The notes below the pieces were generated by a model. That model was not told the origin of the DNA. It worked only from the letters and a program-made list of their open reading frames with translations, and searched no databases. Positions 49,952 through 59,605 of a stretch of 64,000 bases of DNA are shown here, one piece after another. The DNA is taken from contig QAZA01000017.1 in the NCBI GenBank assembly GCA_003054695.1, positions 186,001 to 250,000 on the forward strand, given 5' to 3'. A program made the translations under genes and the position numbers. Numbering within the stretch: position 1 is the first letter of the stretch; every line of letters begins with the position of its first letter. The stretch is from Verrucomicrobia bacterium LW23 (GTDB lineage: Bacteria > Verrucomicrobiota > Verrucomicrobiia > Methylacidiphilales > UBA1321).

Positions 49952-52900
49952 TTAGCGTGAACATTCTATCTTCGCAGCTTTCACCGCCGACTCGATCAGC
50001 TTCGCGAATTCGCTTTCCAGCTTGGCGGCAAACTCGCTTTCGATCTCATACACGTCCGTAAACTCCGCAAACGCCCAGCGCCCATAGGTGCCGAGCTGGT
50101 TGACGCCGGGAATCCAGTAATTGTCCATGTACGCTTTCTTGTCCTTGGCGTCCTCGCGCCGGAAGCCCTTGATCTCCACGATGAGGTGGAGCAGGTGCCG
50201 GTTGGGGTAGTTCTCCCAGCCTCCCCTCCCTTCGCCCGCTTCCGGAGGCGGGAGCGGGGCGGAGGCATCGCCCAGGTCGATCAGCACCACAAAGTCGGGG
50301 ATATATTTGCGTGTTTCGGATCCGTACAGATACGGAACCGCCAGCCCCAGGTTGTAGTTTTTGACATAGGCGCGCACGAGGGGATGCGACTCCGCCACGC
50401 GGCAAAACTCGGCCTCCCAGTCGCTGTCGAGCATCACGTAGTTGACGTGGCAGCGGCGCGGATCGGTCGTCCAGCGATCCTCGCGCGTGGTATTGAAGAG
50501 CACGTGCGCTGTGGATCCCGAAGGGTTGTAGGGATCGAGCAGCGCCTTGATCGGAGCCTCCGCCCCGCGCGTGGCACCAATGCCGTTGGCGATGCGATTG
50601 CACGCCATGTCCGCAAGCTCCTGGTAGAGAAGCTGCCCCTTGTTGGTCTCCCCCTTGCACTGCAGGCATGTGTCCAGCCACTTTTTGGTAACGCGCTTGA
50701 GCTTGCCAAAGAGATGGAGCGGCGCCTCCTGCCCCGGGTCGCGGAACTTTGTCTCGATAAGGCGCATGGTGAGGTGCATCAGCAGCGTGGAATCGCGAAC
50801 ATCCCCCATATGTTTGAGGTTAAGGTCCACAGCCTCACCGATAATGCCGGAGTTGACCGTGCGCGAGGCGCCGACGAGGTCCGGCGTGAGGGTGAGGACC
50901 GAGTCGTCGTTGTAGGTGGCATCGATCTCCTCCGGCGGCAGCTCCCTGCGGTAGCCCTCCACGCGCGGGAAGCGGATCTCCAGCGCGTCGCGCTCCGGCC
51001 GGATGGCGCGCACCTGGATGACCTCGCGAGGCTTTTGCGGCGGGGCGACGACCGGCTTTGCGGTGAAGTCGAAGGGAATGCCGAAGACATCCGCGTACTC
51101 GACGGAGAAGAGTCCATTCGCATTGATGTCATACGACTGCCGGCGCAGCGCGCGGCCAATCACCTGCTCGCAGAGCAGCTGCGTTCCGAAGGCTCGGATG
51201 CCGAGCACGTGCGTGACCGTGTTGGCGTCCCAGCCCTCCGTAAGCATGGAGACAGAGACGACGCAGCGGATGCCCGCGCCGAGCTGGCCGGGCTTGCCGA
51301 CGGTGTTGAGGACCTCGCGCAGGAGCTGCTGCTCCGGAATTTTCTCCGCCGCCTGGCGGTCGCCCGTGCGCTCAATAATCTCGCGGCGGAACTGCTCGAT
51401 CTCCTCCTTGGCGAACTCCCGGAAAGCGGGATCCAGCGCGTCCCCCGCCTCCAGCTGCTCGGAGTCAATGAGCAGTGTGTTGGGGCTGGGATAGGGGTTG
51501 CCCGTCTCCGCATGGAAATTATGGAACAGCGGGAAACGCGGATTCGTCACCACCCGGCTGGAGCCGTCATCAGACTTGCGGTGATAGCCCGAGATGAAAT
51601 CGAAGACCAGCTTGGAGATGGAGGTATTTTGGCAGACGATGATGAAGCACGGCAATGCCGGCGTCCCGCCAGAGCGCAAACGTCTTGGCGTAGTGGCCGT
51701 AAAGCGCCTCGAGGGCAGTCTCCAGCTTGGTGGGGAGTTTGCCAGGATCGAGCTCGCCCGCTTTGCCCTTACCGCTCCGTGGCATATCCTTGCGGATATG
51801 CGCCCAGAGGTCGCGAAACATGGGGAGCTCGCTGCCCGTGGCACTGGTCGTCACGTTATCCGCCACCGGCACACGGGGCAACTTGACGATGCCGCACTCG
51901 ATGGCGTCCATGAGCGAGAAGTCGCTCATCGTCCAGGTAAACAGCGTGCCCTCGTTGTAGCCGGAGCCTCGCAGGAAGAAGGGGGTTGCGGAGAGGTCAA
52001 ACACGCGGGCAACGCCGAGCGTGCGCTGCACGGCCTCAAGGCCGGAGATCCAGAGGCGCGCCGTCTCATTGTTGCGCTCGGCCTCCTTGCGGTCGTCGCC
52101 CTTGAGCTGCTCCGCTTCGCCAGAGCCGGCGACATCGGCTGCGGCGTTGGGATCGCGCGGTTTCTCGCGGTAGCAATGGTGCGCTTCGTCGTTGAGGACG
52201 ATGATGCCCTTCATGCCCATCAGCTCAGGCATCACACGCTGCAGCATTTGCCCTTCAGACTCCAGCGTGTCGAGGTCGTCGCCCGTTCGCCCCTTGAGAA
52301 GCGCGCGCGTGCCGGAGGCGATGTCGATGCGCTCGCGCAGCTTGAAGGCATGGTAGTTCGTGATGACGATGCGGGCGCGCTTGATGTCGTCCAGCATATC
52401 GGGCGGGACGATCTCGCGCTTGTCGTAATAGCTGTTGGGATCGCTGGGCAGCAACACGCGCAGGCGGTCGCGGATCGTAAGGCCCGGCGCAACGAGGAGG
52501 AAGCCGCGGCTGAAATTCCTGCTGTTGGGGCGTCGCACCGCGTTCACTGTCTGCCAGGCGATGATCATGGCCATCACCGTCGTCTTGCCGGCGCCGGTGG
52601 CCAGCTTGAGCGCGAGCCGTGACAGACCGGGGTTGGCGGCAGCATTGGCGTTCTCCAGATGCGACAGGAACGTGCGCCCCTGCCTGCCCATCTGCGGCGC
52701 CACTTCAGCCAGCCAAATTGCGGTCTCCACCGCCTCCACCTGGCAAAAGAAGGGACGCACCCCGGAGAACCGATGGCTGCGCCAGTGCTGCAACAGCCGC
52801 GCCGTCTCGGGTGTCACCTGCCACTGGCTGGGCGGCAACGTGCGCCACTGGTCCACATGCTGGCGCAACTCATTGATGATCGGCGTGATATCGTACTGCT

Positions 52901-53123
52901 GCTGCTCGGTGGATATGCCTTGCCCCTCGCCGAGGACCATCTGCTTCTGTTCATCCCCCGCCTTGCGCTTCTTGGGCTGCGGTATAGGGGTAATAAACTT
53001 GGCGCGCCGCCTCTCCCCCACAATCTTCTGCGTCGGCTGCCCCTGCGGATCCAGCTCCCAGTGCTGTTGGGGGCGCTCGTAGGGTGAGTTAAGAATCGGC
53101 TGTTCGAAAAAGAGGTTCGCCAT
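49952..53123 (-). pseudogene. res: Type III-like restriction subunit Res (BPTD_3080-like), split by a frameshift
   Basis: The 5' part (start ATG 53123, 517 codons) carries LATGAGKTTVMA (Walker A, 174-185) and VLNDEAHHCY (motif II, about 309-318). It leaves frame after ALWRDAGIA and stops at 51570. The remainder continues in another frame from about 51640 (PCFIIVCQNTSISKLVFDF) with helicase motif VI CEQVIGRALRR and a C-terminal PD-D/ExK-type nuclease (IPDFVVLIDLG, HLIVEIKG), ending at 49952. Joined, the length is about 1050 residues, normal for this family. The switch is +1 at the stretch GCCGGCATTGCCGTGC. It may be a real inactivation, a sequencing error or programmed slippage. The 163-bp gap to the NYN gene holds no gene. 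Confidence 0.82.
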
Positions 53124-53337
53124 GGTGCAATCAGGTCAACTGCTTACAGGAGTAAAGAATGTAAACGTTCTGAGTCACAGCTGTCAGCAAAAATAATCTT
53201 GATCTCAAAATGCTTAAACAGCGAAACTCTTCTGTACACTTTTAAGGCCTACCGTACAGGGAAGGACATCCATAGTCCCTGTGATAAAAAAAGATGGTAG
53301 CTTTGGGAGATAGTTCTGCACGGTTCTAAATACCATT
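53124..53337. promoter_or_regulatory. Divergent AT-rich promoter region between res and the KAP gene
   Basis: A 214-bp region, clearly more AT-rich than the genes around it, must carry the promoters of the minus-strand restriction operon and the plus-strand KAP gene. The pair CTGTACAC / CCGTACAG at 53231-53265 is a possible inverted site. No regulator can be named. Confidence 0.4.
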
Positions 53338-55548
53338 ATGAGCTCTACTGATCAAAACCACAAACCATCCCAAACCTTCCATCCAGATCGGGCAATTAAC
53401 TCAGCAGCGGAAGATTCGCTTGGACGGACAAAGCTCGCCCAAAACCTTGGATCGAGATTGGCTGGTTGGAGAGGAGATACCAGTCTCGTGGTTGCACTCT
53501 TTGGAGACTGGGGAACCGGTAAAAGCTCCGTTAAGAACATGGCAGTGGAGCATATCCAAAATAACTTCTCGGAGAAGGTACAGATTGTGGAATTCAATCC
53601 GTGGCAAATCCACGGTCTCGAGCAACTGACAGAAGCCTTCTTTCATGAAATTGGTCCGAAACTGTCGACGAACAAGGCCGAAGATGGAGCGAAGCGCAAA
53701 AAGTCGTGGGAAAAGTATGGTAACTATATTGGCGCGGGATTAACCATCTCGAAAACGCTTCGCTTTGGGCTGTCGACGTTTGGCGTTCCGTTCGCCGATA
53801 TCATCTTAAAACAAGGAGAGGAAGCCCTTGATAAGATGAAAGATATCGCAAAACAAGGCGAGGATGCAGCTGGGGCGACGATTGTGAATGAGTCACTTGC
53901 GACGCTGAAAGAAAAGCTACGCGCTGAACTCCAAACATTACCGCATTCAGTGCTTGTTATCATCGACGACTTGGATCGACTCACTGCCGACGAGGTCTGC
54001 CATGTCTTGCGCCTGGTAAAGGCGAATGCTGACTTGCCCAATTTCTGTTTCCTCCTACTTTGCGAACGAACGAATGTTGAAAGGGCACTGGGAAGCATCT
54101 CAAACGGTCGCGGCGAAGCATTCCTTGAGAAGATTGTTCAAGTTGCAATTGATATTCCTGCCCCGCCCATTTTCAAGATTCACCAACACCTCTTACAGAA
54201 CATCGATCGGATTATGCAAGAAGTAGGCATTCCCGAAGTTGAGTTCGATCTCGAAAGATGGGCCAATATATGGATTCCGGGGATCTCGAAGTACTTCACC
54301 AATCTTCGGCACGTGGACCGATTTCTCAATGCCTTCACGATTTCAGCGGCGGCATTTCATACTGAAGGTGCCTACGAGGTTAATCCTGTCGATCTTATTG
54401 CCGTGGAGTGCCTACGTCTGTTTGAGCCTCAAGTGCTAATAGAGATCCGCAAGAGCAAACATGTTCTCACAACGCTGGAGCAGGCCAAGGACCTTTCCCC
54501 CGCTCTCGACGAGATTCTGAAGGTAGCCAAGAGCCAGCCCGTTGTACGGGAGATTGTGGAGGAGTTATTTCCCAACAGCCACCGCGTTTGGCAAAACACA
54601 AGCTACGGCGGCACTCATCATATCTGGAAGAAGCAACGAAGGCTCTGCGATGTAGACTTCTTCGAGCGCTATTTCCAGCTGGATGTGCCGGAGGGCCAGA
54701 TCTCAGAATCTGAGATTGCGCGTATTCTTCGCAGCCGAACGAACCGCGAAGCGATTCGAGACATTTTCGCAGAACTGATTCAGAGGAAACTAATAGAGCC
54801 CGCGTTGATGCGCCTTGAGGCGAACGATGAGCTGAACGACCCTGGCCAGGCAGAGCCATACTTGCTAGCCTTGTGCGATATTGCCGATGATCTGCCTGTC
54901 TCCAACAATCTCGGTCTGCTCGGTGAGCGATCCTTGAAAGTTTTGGTACGCCACGCGTTGAATCGTGTACTCAGCAAGATAGCCGACCCTGATCAGAAAG
55001 TGATTCTGATTTCGAAACTCGTCACAGAATCTGCCAGCCTCTCGATGCCAGCAGAATGCGTGTCGCGGCTAATAAGTAAGACGGAGGGGGATAGTTTGTT
55101 TCCCGTTGCCTCTGACCAGGTGAAAGATTTGTTGAAGGATCACTTCAAGAAAAGGATCACAGCCGCAGCTGAGTCTGGCCATCTCCTTCATCATTCAGAG
55201 CTGGGTGCGCTCCTCTACTTTTGGAATGAATGCGACGCAACGGGTGTGGCTCATTGGGTTAGCGAAAATCTCAGGACCCCGGAGTCAGGTCTGGTCATCC
55301 TCGACAAACTCACCCGCATTGTGACAAGGATGGGCGGTTACCATTCCCGAAAGCATCGGATCGTCCGCCGCGATACTCTCGAGCGCTATGCTCCACTCGA
55401 GCGTTGGGTTGAAATGGTCGATCTGGCGAATGATCCGGCTGTACTGAATTCGACACAGCAAGAAAGCATACGAAACTTTCGAACCGCACAGAAGCGTTGG
55501 CAGAAAGAAGTATCTGACGATGATTGGCGTTACGACGAACAGCAATGA
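53338..55548 (+). CDS. KAP-family P-loop NTPase
   Basis: 736 residues. Walker A is ALFGDWGTGKSSVKNM (about 59-74), followed by VEFNPWQIHGLEQLTEAFF, the conserved F-N-P/A-W block of KAP NTPases. Walker B is VLVIIDDLDRLTADE (about 201-215). The usual transmembrane insertion is represented only by a moderately hydrophobic stretch (ISKTLRFGLSTFGVPFADII, about 138-157). KAP NTPases are found in phage-exclusion proteins such as PifA and in defence islands. The long C-terminal half is helical with no recognised effector. It is divergent from the restriction operon, so it may be a separate one-gene defence system. Confidence 0.82.
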   Translation: MSSTDQNHKPSQTFHPDRAINSAAEDSLGRTKLAQNLGSRLAGWRGDTSLVVALFGDWGTGKSSVKNMAVEHIQNNFSEKVQIVEFNPWQIHGLEQLTEAFFHEIGPKLSTNKAEDGAKRKKSWEKYGNYIGAGLTISKTLRFGLSTFGVPFADIILKQGEEALDKMKDIAKQGEDAAGATIVNESLATLKEKLRAELQTLPHSVLVIIDDLDRLTADEVCHVLRLVKANADLPNFCFLLLCERTNVERALGSISNGRGEAFLEKIVQVAIDIPAPPIFKIHQHLLQNIDRIMQEVGIPEVEFDLERWANIWIPGISKYFTNLRHVDRFLNAFTISAAAFHTEGAYEVNPVDLIAVECLRLFEPQVLIEIRKSKHVLTTLEQAKDLSPALDEILKVAKSQPVVREIVEELFPNSHRVWQNTSYGGTHHIWKKQRRLCDVDFFERYFQLDVPEGQISESEIARILRSRTNREAIRDIFAELIQRKLIEPALMRLEANDELNDPGQAEPYLLALCDIADDLPVSNNLGLLGERSLKVLVRHALNRVLSKIADPDQKVILISKLVTESASLSMPAECVSRLISKTEGDSLFPVASDQVKDLLKDHFKKRITAAAESGHLLHHSELGALLYFWNECDATGVAHWVSENLRTPESGLVILDKLTRIVTRMGGYHSRKHRIVRRDTLERYAPLERWVEMVDLANDPAVLNSTQQESIRNFRTAQKRWQKEVSDDDWRYDEQQ

Positions 55549-55703
55549 CCGATCTGTCCTCCATGGCGGATAGAGTGGGTGCGGGTAGCTGTGCGCCGGG
55601 CAGCACTAATGTCGCTGGCTGTCACAAAGGATGGTGTAGGAGCTGCTCCCCTCAGTAGAGGACCTGGAATTGTGGCTGCCGGCGCTCAACGAGCAAGGCG
55701 GGG

Positions 55704-56081
55704 TTAGCTTGCTGGCGCCAGATGTTTGTTCCACAGCACTTCCTGTTGCATGTGGCGGATGATGCGCTCCGTCATGGTATCCCGTCCGCTGGGAGACTTT
55801 TGCGGAAAGAGGAGCCTTTCCTGCTCCCACGGCGGCAAGTTCAACAGCCCCATGATCTGCGTAATCCGCGCCCGCGAAACACCGCCCAGCCGGGCTAAAT
55901 CCGCATAGTCACGGACGGTTCCGGCGCGGATGAGCCCGTCGAAGTGGATGGCGAGTGCCATGAGGCGTGCTATACGAGGGACTGGGTCGGGCGGCGGTGC
56001 GGTCAGAGCAGGCGCCCCGACAGCAATCTGTTTCCGGCCAGCTTTGCCTCGGGTGAAGGAGATTGGAGTTTCGATTTTCAT
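55704..56081 (-). CDS. Small HTH protein of the recombinase cassette
   Basis: 125 residues. A helix-turn-helix resembling that of ParB/KorB-type proteins is seen at about 58-82 (ADLARLGGVSRARITQIMGL). The start overlaps the recombinase stop by 4 bp (ATGA), so it is translated from the same message. Proteins of this type often accompany large serine recombinases and DUF2924 genes in mobile elements, where they may regulate or direct recombination. The function is inferred from context. Confidence 0.75.
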   Translation of the reverse strand: MKIETPISFTRGKAGRKQIAVGAPALTAPPPDPVPRIARLMALAIHFDGLIRAGTVRDYADLARLGGVSRARITQIMGLLNLPPWEQERLLFPQKSPSGRDTMTERIIRHMQQEVLWNKHLAPAS

Positions 56082-57700
56082 GATTGTGCGAGGAGTGAGC
56101 TATTGAGCGTTTGGATTCCGGTGGAGCGGAAGGAAATGGCCGCAGTCCCCTTGACCCCGTCATAAGCCACAGTTTCAATCAGGAGCGCCAGGAGACGTTG
56201 GCGTTCACCCGCAGGCAATACCTCGACTGCCCCTTGGAAGTTGGCCAGAGCCCGCGCGATTGACTCGCGGGAGATGTGGAGCGACTGCATTGCGGGAATC
56301 TCCGCAGCGATTTCCGCCAAGCGAGACTCTGCGGCCCGGATTTGCGTCTCCAGCCCCGCGATCTGTTCCGCCGGGTCTGGCAGGGCGCTTCGAGTGTGAG
56401 GCCCTGCCTTGCGGGGCTCCGATAGCGACGCTATCGTCCGGGCATGCTGCCGCACAGCCTTCTCCAGTTGCGCCTTTTCCGCGACCAGGGAAGCAAGGCG
56501 CTCCTCCCTCTGCTTCCGTGCCTGAGTCTCTACCTCTGCAAGCAATTTGCGGTCCGCCCCAATCACCGCAATTCGCTCGATCACAAATCCCTCGATCTGC
56601 CCTGCCGGGATGGAACGGGTGGGACAGCATGCGCGTCCGCGCTTCGCCGCGTTTTGGCAGACGTAGTACCGATAGCGCGTATTGCCTTTACTGGTGTAGG
56701 TGGGCTGCATCGTACAATCGCAGCTGCCGCACTTGAGGATGCCCCGTAGGAGAGCGGACGATCGAGACGTTTCGGTCGAAGTCCCTCCGACAGAACCTTT
56801 CTCCGTCCGAGGCGCGAGTAGTCCCTGGACGTCCGCCCACACCTCAGCCGAAACGATGGCAACCTGTTCCCCCGCAAATATTGCCCCCTGGTAGTCGACC
56901 TTGCCAGCGTAGTGCGCATTAGTGAGCGTCCCGTGCAGATTCGTTTTAGTCCATGGTCCGCCACCGCAGAGTCGGCCAGTTTTGCCAGTCCATGTTTTGC
57001 GGGGCCATCCGCGGCGATTGAGCTCCTGGACGGTAGCCATGATACTCCGCAGTTCCAGGAATAGTGCAAAGATAGCGCGAACCCGGTCCGCCTCGTCTTC
57101 ATTAACAACCAGGCGCTTCCGCTCGTAGTCCAGGTCATACCCGAGAATGAGTCCACCACCGACCCACTTGCCTTTCTGTCGGGCCGCGCGCATCTTGTCC
57201 CGGGTGCGTTCGGAGATGATTTCCCGCTCGAATTGGGCGAAGGAGAGCAAAATGTTGAGCGTCAACCGGCCCATGGAATGGGTGGTGTTGAACTGCTGGG
57301 TGACGGACACAAAGCTGCAGCCGTGGCGATCGAGTGTCTCCATGATGCGGCTGAAATCCATCAGGCTGCGAGAGAGACGGTCGACTTTGTACACCACGAT
57401 GGCGTCAACTTTGCGGGCTTCCACGTCCGCCAATAGTCGGCGCAGTGCGGGCCTTTCCATAGTGCCGCCGGAAAACCCGCCGTCGTCGTAAAACTCAGGA
57501 AGCGCTGCCCAGCCTTCCTGGCGCTGGGACAGAATGAAGGCCTCCGCCGCCTCCCTCTGTGCGTCGAGGGAATTGAACTCCATGTTGAGGCCCTCGTCCG
57601 TCGACTTGCGGGTGTAGATAGCGCAGCGGATGAGCTTTTGCGTGGTCCCACTGTTGCCCGGTGATGAGCCGGGCTTTTTGCTCCTCGCGCTGACGTTCAT
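56078..57700 (-). CDS. Large serine recombinase
   Basis: 540 residues. The resolvase domain (about 25-170) starts with CAIYTRKSTDEGL, with nucleophile Ser33, and includes VYKVDRLSRSLMDF and FAQFEREIISERTRDKM. A recombinase domain (about 185-300) follows, then a zinc-ribbon-like region with CGSCDCTMQP and YYVCQNA...ACCP, and a coiled coil (about 385-480). Such enzymes integrate and excise phages and islands between attP and attB sites. It overlaps its neighbours by 4 bp on both sides, forming a tight four-gene cassette. The domain set is complete, so it is probably active and is the best candidate for mobilising this island. Confidence 0.94.
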   Translation of the reverse strand: MNVSARSKKPGSSPGNSGTTQKLIRCAIYTRKSTDEGLNMEFNSLDAQREAAEAFILSQRQEGWAALPEFYDDGGFSGGTMERPALRRLLADVEARKVDAIVVYKVDRLSRSLMDFSRIMETLDRHGCSFVSVTQQFNTTHSMGRLTLNILLSFAQFEREIISERTRDKMRAARQKGKWVGGGLILGYDLDYERKRLVVNEDEADRVRAIFALFLELRSIMATVQELNRRGWPRKTWTGKTGRLCGGGPWTKTNLHGTLTNAHYAGKVDYQGAIFAGEQVAIVSAEVWADVQGLLAPRTEKGSVGGTSTETSRSSALLRGILKCGSCDCTMQPTYTSKGNTRYRYYVCQNAAKRGRACCPTRSIPAGQIEGFVIERIAVIGADRKLLAEVETQARKQREERLASLVAEKAQLEKAVRQHARTIASLSEPRKAGPHTRSALPDPAEQIAGLETQIRAAESRLAEIAAEIPAMQSLHISRESIARALANFQGAVEVLPAGERQRLLALLIETVAYDGVKGTAAISFRSTGIQTLNSSLLAQS

Positions 57701-58245
57701 GCGGCCTCCTTATTGTCGATGCCGAAAAAGAGGCGCCCATTCCAATTGGTTCCGGTGACGGCCTTCGCCACCGCCGAGAGGCTGCGGTAGCGGATGCCTT
57801 CGAACTCGAAGCCTTTCTCCAGCACGGTCACCAAGAGTTTGCGGCCCTTATAGTTGCGGACGATGATGGACCCCGGCGCCGGGATTCCGGCAGGACACGA
57901 GGCTGACGATGCGGCGTTCCCCTCCGCTCCCGGCCCGGTCGCCACGATGCGGGGAACCGATATCATCGGCCGGAATGGTGCAGGGTTGCGGATCTTCAGC
58001 AAGGTTTCGTCGGCCAATTCCCGGGCACGCTCTAGAGCGCGCTGGGAAATGCCGCCGTAGACATTGGCCTGGATCTTCCAGGCAACGCGTTTGCGGAGGT
58101 AAATCTTGTTGCGGGAGCGGCAGGGCTCGCGCCATACGTCCTCCCATTTGCGTTGCAATTCGTTGACGGTGAGGAACTCAAGCTCGGCAACTTGGCGAGC
58201 GATTGCGGCGTGATCGATGGTAGTGGTGGGATTTGTCGGCGTCAT
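57697..58245 (-). CDS. DUF2924 protein
   Basis: 182 residues. The N-terminal block (VAELEFLTVNELQRKW, SRNKIYLRKRVAWKIQA) and C-terminal block (IVRNYKGRKLLVTVLEKGFE, then YRSLSAVAKAVTGTNWNG) are the conserved ends of the DUF2924 family. The latter resembles a small DNA-interaction module found in restriction and recombination contexts. The family is regularly encoded beside large serine recombinases in Alphaproteobacteria and Verrucomicrobiota elements. ATGA overlaps at both ends link it to the recombinase and to the small gene upstream. It is probably a recombination accessory; the activity is unknown. Confidence 0.88.
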   Translation of the reverse strand: MTPTNPTTTIDHAAIARQVAELEFLTVNELQRKWEDVWREPCRSRNKIYLRKRVAWKIQANVYGGISQRALERARELADETLLKIRNPAPFRPMISVPRIVATGPGAEGNAASSASCPAGIPAPGSIIVRNYKGRKLLVTVLEKGFEFEGIRYRSLSAVAKAVTGTNWNGRLFFGIDNKEAA

Positions 58246-58469
58246 AGCGTTGTCTCCTGGTTTGGGTGGACAACGTCATGAGGGCGTGAGTGGCCGCAAA
58301 GTTCAAGGGAACTCTCGGTTAACGGGGAAGATTTAAGTGCTAGAGTATCAACGGATTGCGCTTGCGCTTCGCGCATTTGAAGGCCCAGGAATGCGCGGGC
58401 AAGAATGGCAGCGATTTCCGCACATCGCTGGGCGGGAGACATTTCGGCAGGACATTGGATTCCGATCAT
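58242..58469 (-). CDS. Small protein heading the recombinase cassette
   Basis: 75 residues, overlapping the DUF2924 start by 4 bp. The segment MSPAQRCAEIAAILARAFLG, followed by a Ser-rich tail (SSPLTESSLEL), resembles the short proteins that precede DUF2924 genes in related cassettes (pattern R-x-x-E-V/I-A-x-I-L-A). A start at the internal Met (MSPAQR, residue 10) is possible. No function is known. Confidence 0.65.
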   Translation of the reverse strand: MIGIQCPAEMSPAQRCAEIAAILARAFLGLQMREAQAQSVDTLALKSSPLTESSLELCGHSRPHDVVHPNQETTL

Positions 58470-58531
58470 TCCCCGCCCGTGGTGTCAACCAACGGGTCGG
58501 ATAAGAGCGAACGTCCCTCTAGGCCACTCGG

Positions 58532-59503
58532 TCACGGTGTGGCCGATTTGAGCATGTAAGTGGTGTTGGCGCCCACTCCAGCAAGGGTGACTTTGCCGGC
58601 ATCATCGAGTTTGGAGAGGGCGCTGCGGACGCGGGCTGCTTCTATTCCGAGGCGGAGGGCGATTTGGCGGCAGGTGCGGGAGCCGAAGCGTTTGAGTTCC
58701 TGGAGGACGTCCTTTTCGTCCTTCTCAGCCTGGTTGCAGATGCCGTGGTCGTCTGCGATGCGGAACTCGATTCCCTCGGCAAGGCGCAAGCCACCGCCTC
58801 GCTCCGTTATGATGACGTCTAGCATGCCGCATTGGAGTTTGAGGACGCATTTCTCACGAAACTCCTTAATGGCGTTGCTTACTGCCGCTTCGTCCTTATC
58901 AAAAACTTTTGCGGCTTTGAGAAGTGCTTTCCGGGAAGACTTGATGTAATGACCTGCCGCGTTTTTGCGGGCGAGCTCCGGCAGGAGGCGACGGATCAGG
59001 CACTCACGAGTACCGCCGACGTCAACGCCACCCAGCTCGATGCGGTCACGGTACATGACGAGCGTCTTGTCGCTCAGGGGGAGCGTTTCAGAGCTTCCGC
59101 TCGCCAGCGTATTGGACGAGGCTTTCTTGAGCGCGAGGGCGATGCCTTCCTCCAGGCGGTGGTCGAAGGGTTTCGGGACGAAATCAATGGCGCCGGAGAC
59201 CAGCATATCTCGGCAAGTTTGCGGGCCATTCAGGCCTTGGCCGGTGATGATGAGGACGGGAGGTCCGGAGTCTGCGACAATCCTCTGGAGCAAATTGCGG
59301 CCAAAGTACACATCGCTCGGTCCCTGGAATTTGTTGGGGATGCACAGGTCGAGGGCAACGCAATCGAACTGATTCTCCTGCAGCAGCTGAAGAGCGTCTG
59401 CGGCGTGGGCGGCTTCGGCACTGGTGTGGCCCATCGATTCAATCCGTTCGCGCAGAATGGTGCGAACGTCAGACTCGTCGTCGACAATGAGAATGAGGCT
59501 CAT
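58532..59503 (-). CDS. Response regulator with C-terminal wHTH-like domains
   Basis: 323 residues. The receiver (1-120) is intact: D8/D9 in IVDDES, phospho-acceptor D52 in VALDLCIP, T87 in IITGQG, K111 in VPKPF. A loop after D52 (NKFQGPSDVYFG) is longer than usual. A middle domain of about 130 residues is unassigned. The last 60 residues (DVLQELKRFGSRTCRQIALR, GIEAARVRSALSKLDDAGKV) form a winged helix. It is a cytoplasmic transcription factor or assembly switch, presumably phosphorylated by the kinase encoded 102 bp upstream on the same strand. There is no enzymatic output domain. Confidence 0.85.
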   Translation of the reverse strand: MSLILIVDDESDVRTILRERIESMGHTSAEAAHAADALQLLQENQFDCVALDLCIPNKFQGPSDVYFGRNLLQRIVADSGPPVLIITGQGLNGPQTCRDMLVSGAIDFVPKPFDHRLEEGIALALKKASSNTLASGSSETLPLSDKTLVMYRDRIELGGVDVGGTRECLIRRLLPELARKNAAGHYIKSSRKALLKAAKVFDKDEAAVSNAIKEFREKCVLKLQCGMLDVIITERGGGLRLAEGIEFRIADDHGICNQAEKDEKDVLQELKRFGSRTCRQIALRLGIEAARVRSALSKLDDAGKVTLAGVGANTTYMLKSATP

Positions 59504-59605
59504 AAGGAGGAAAAAGCAGCGTTAAGTGCAGGGCAAAAGACGTGTAGGCAAGTGTGCGTTTGAGCTGTATAGATGCAGTCTGGAACCGGATGACGAAATG
59601 TCAAG

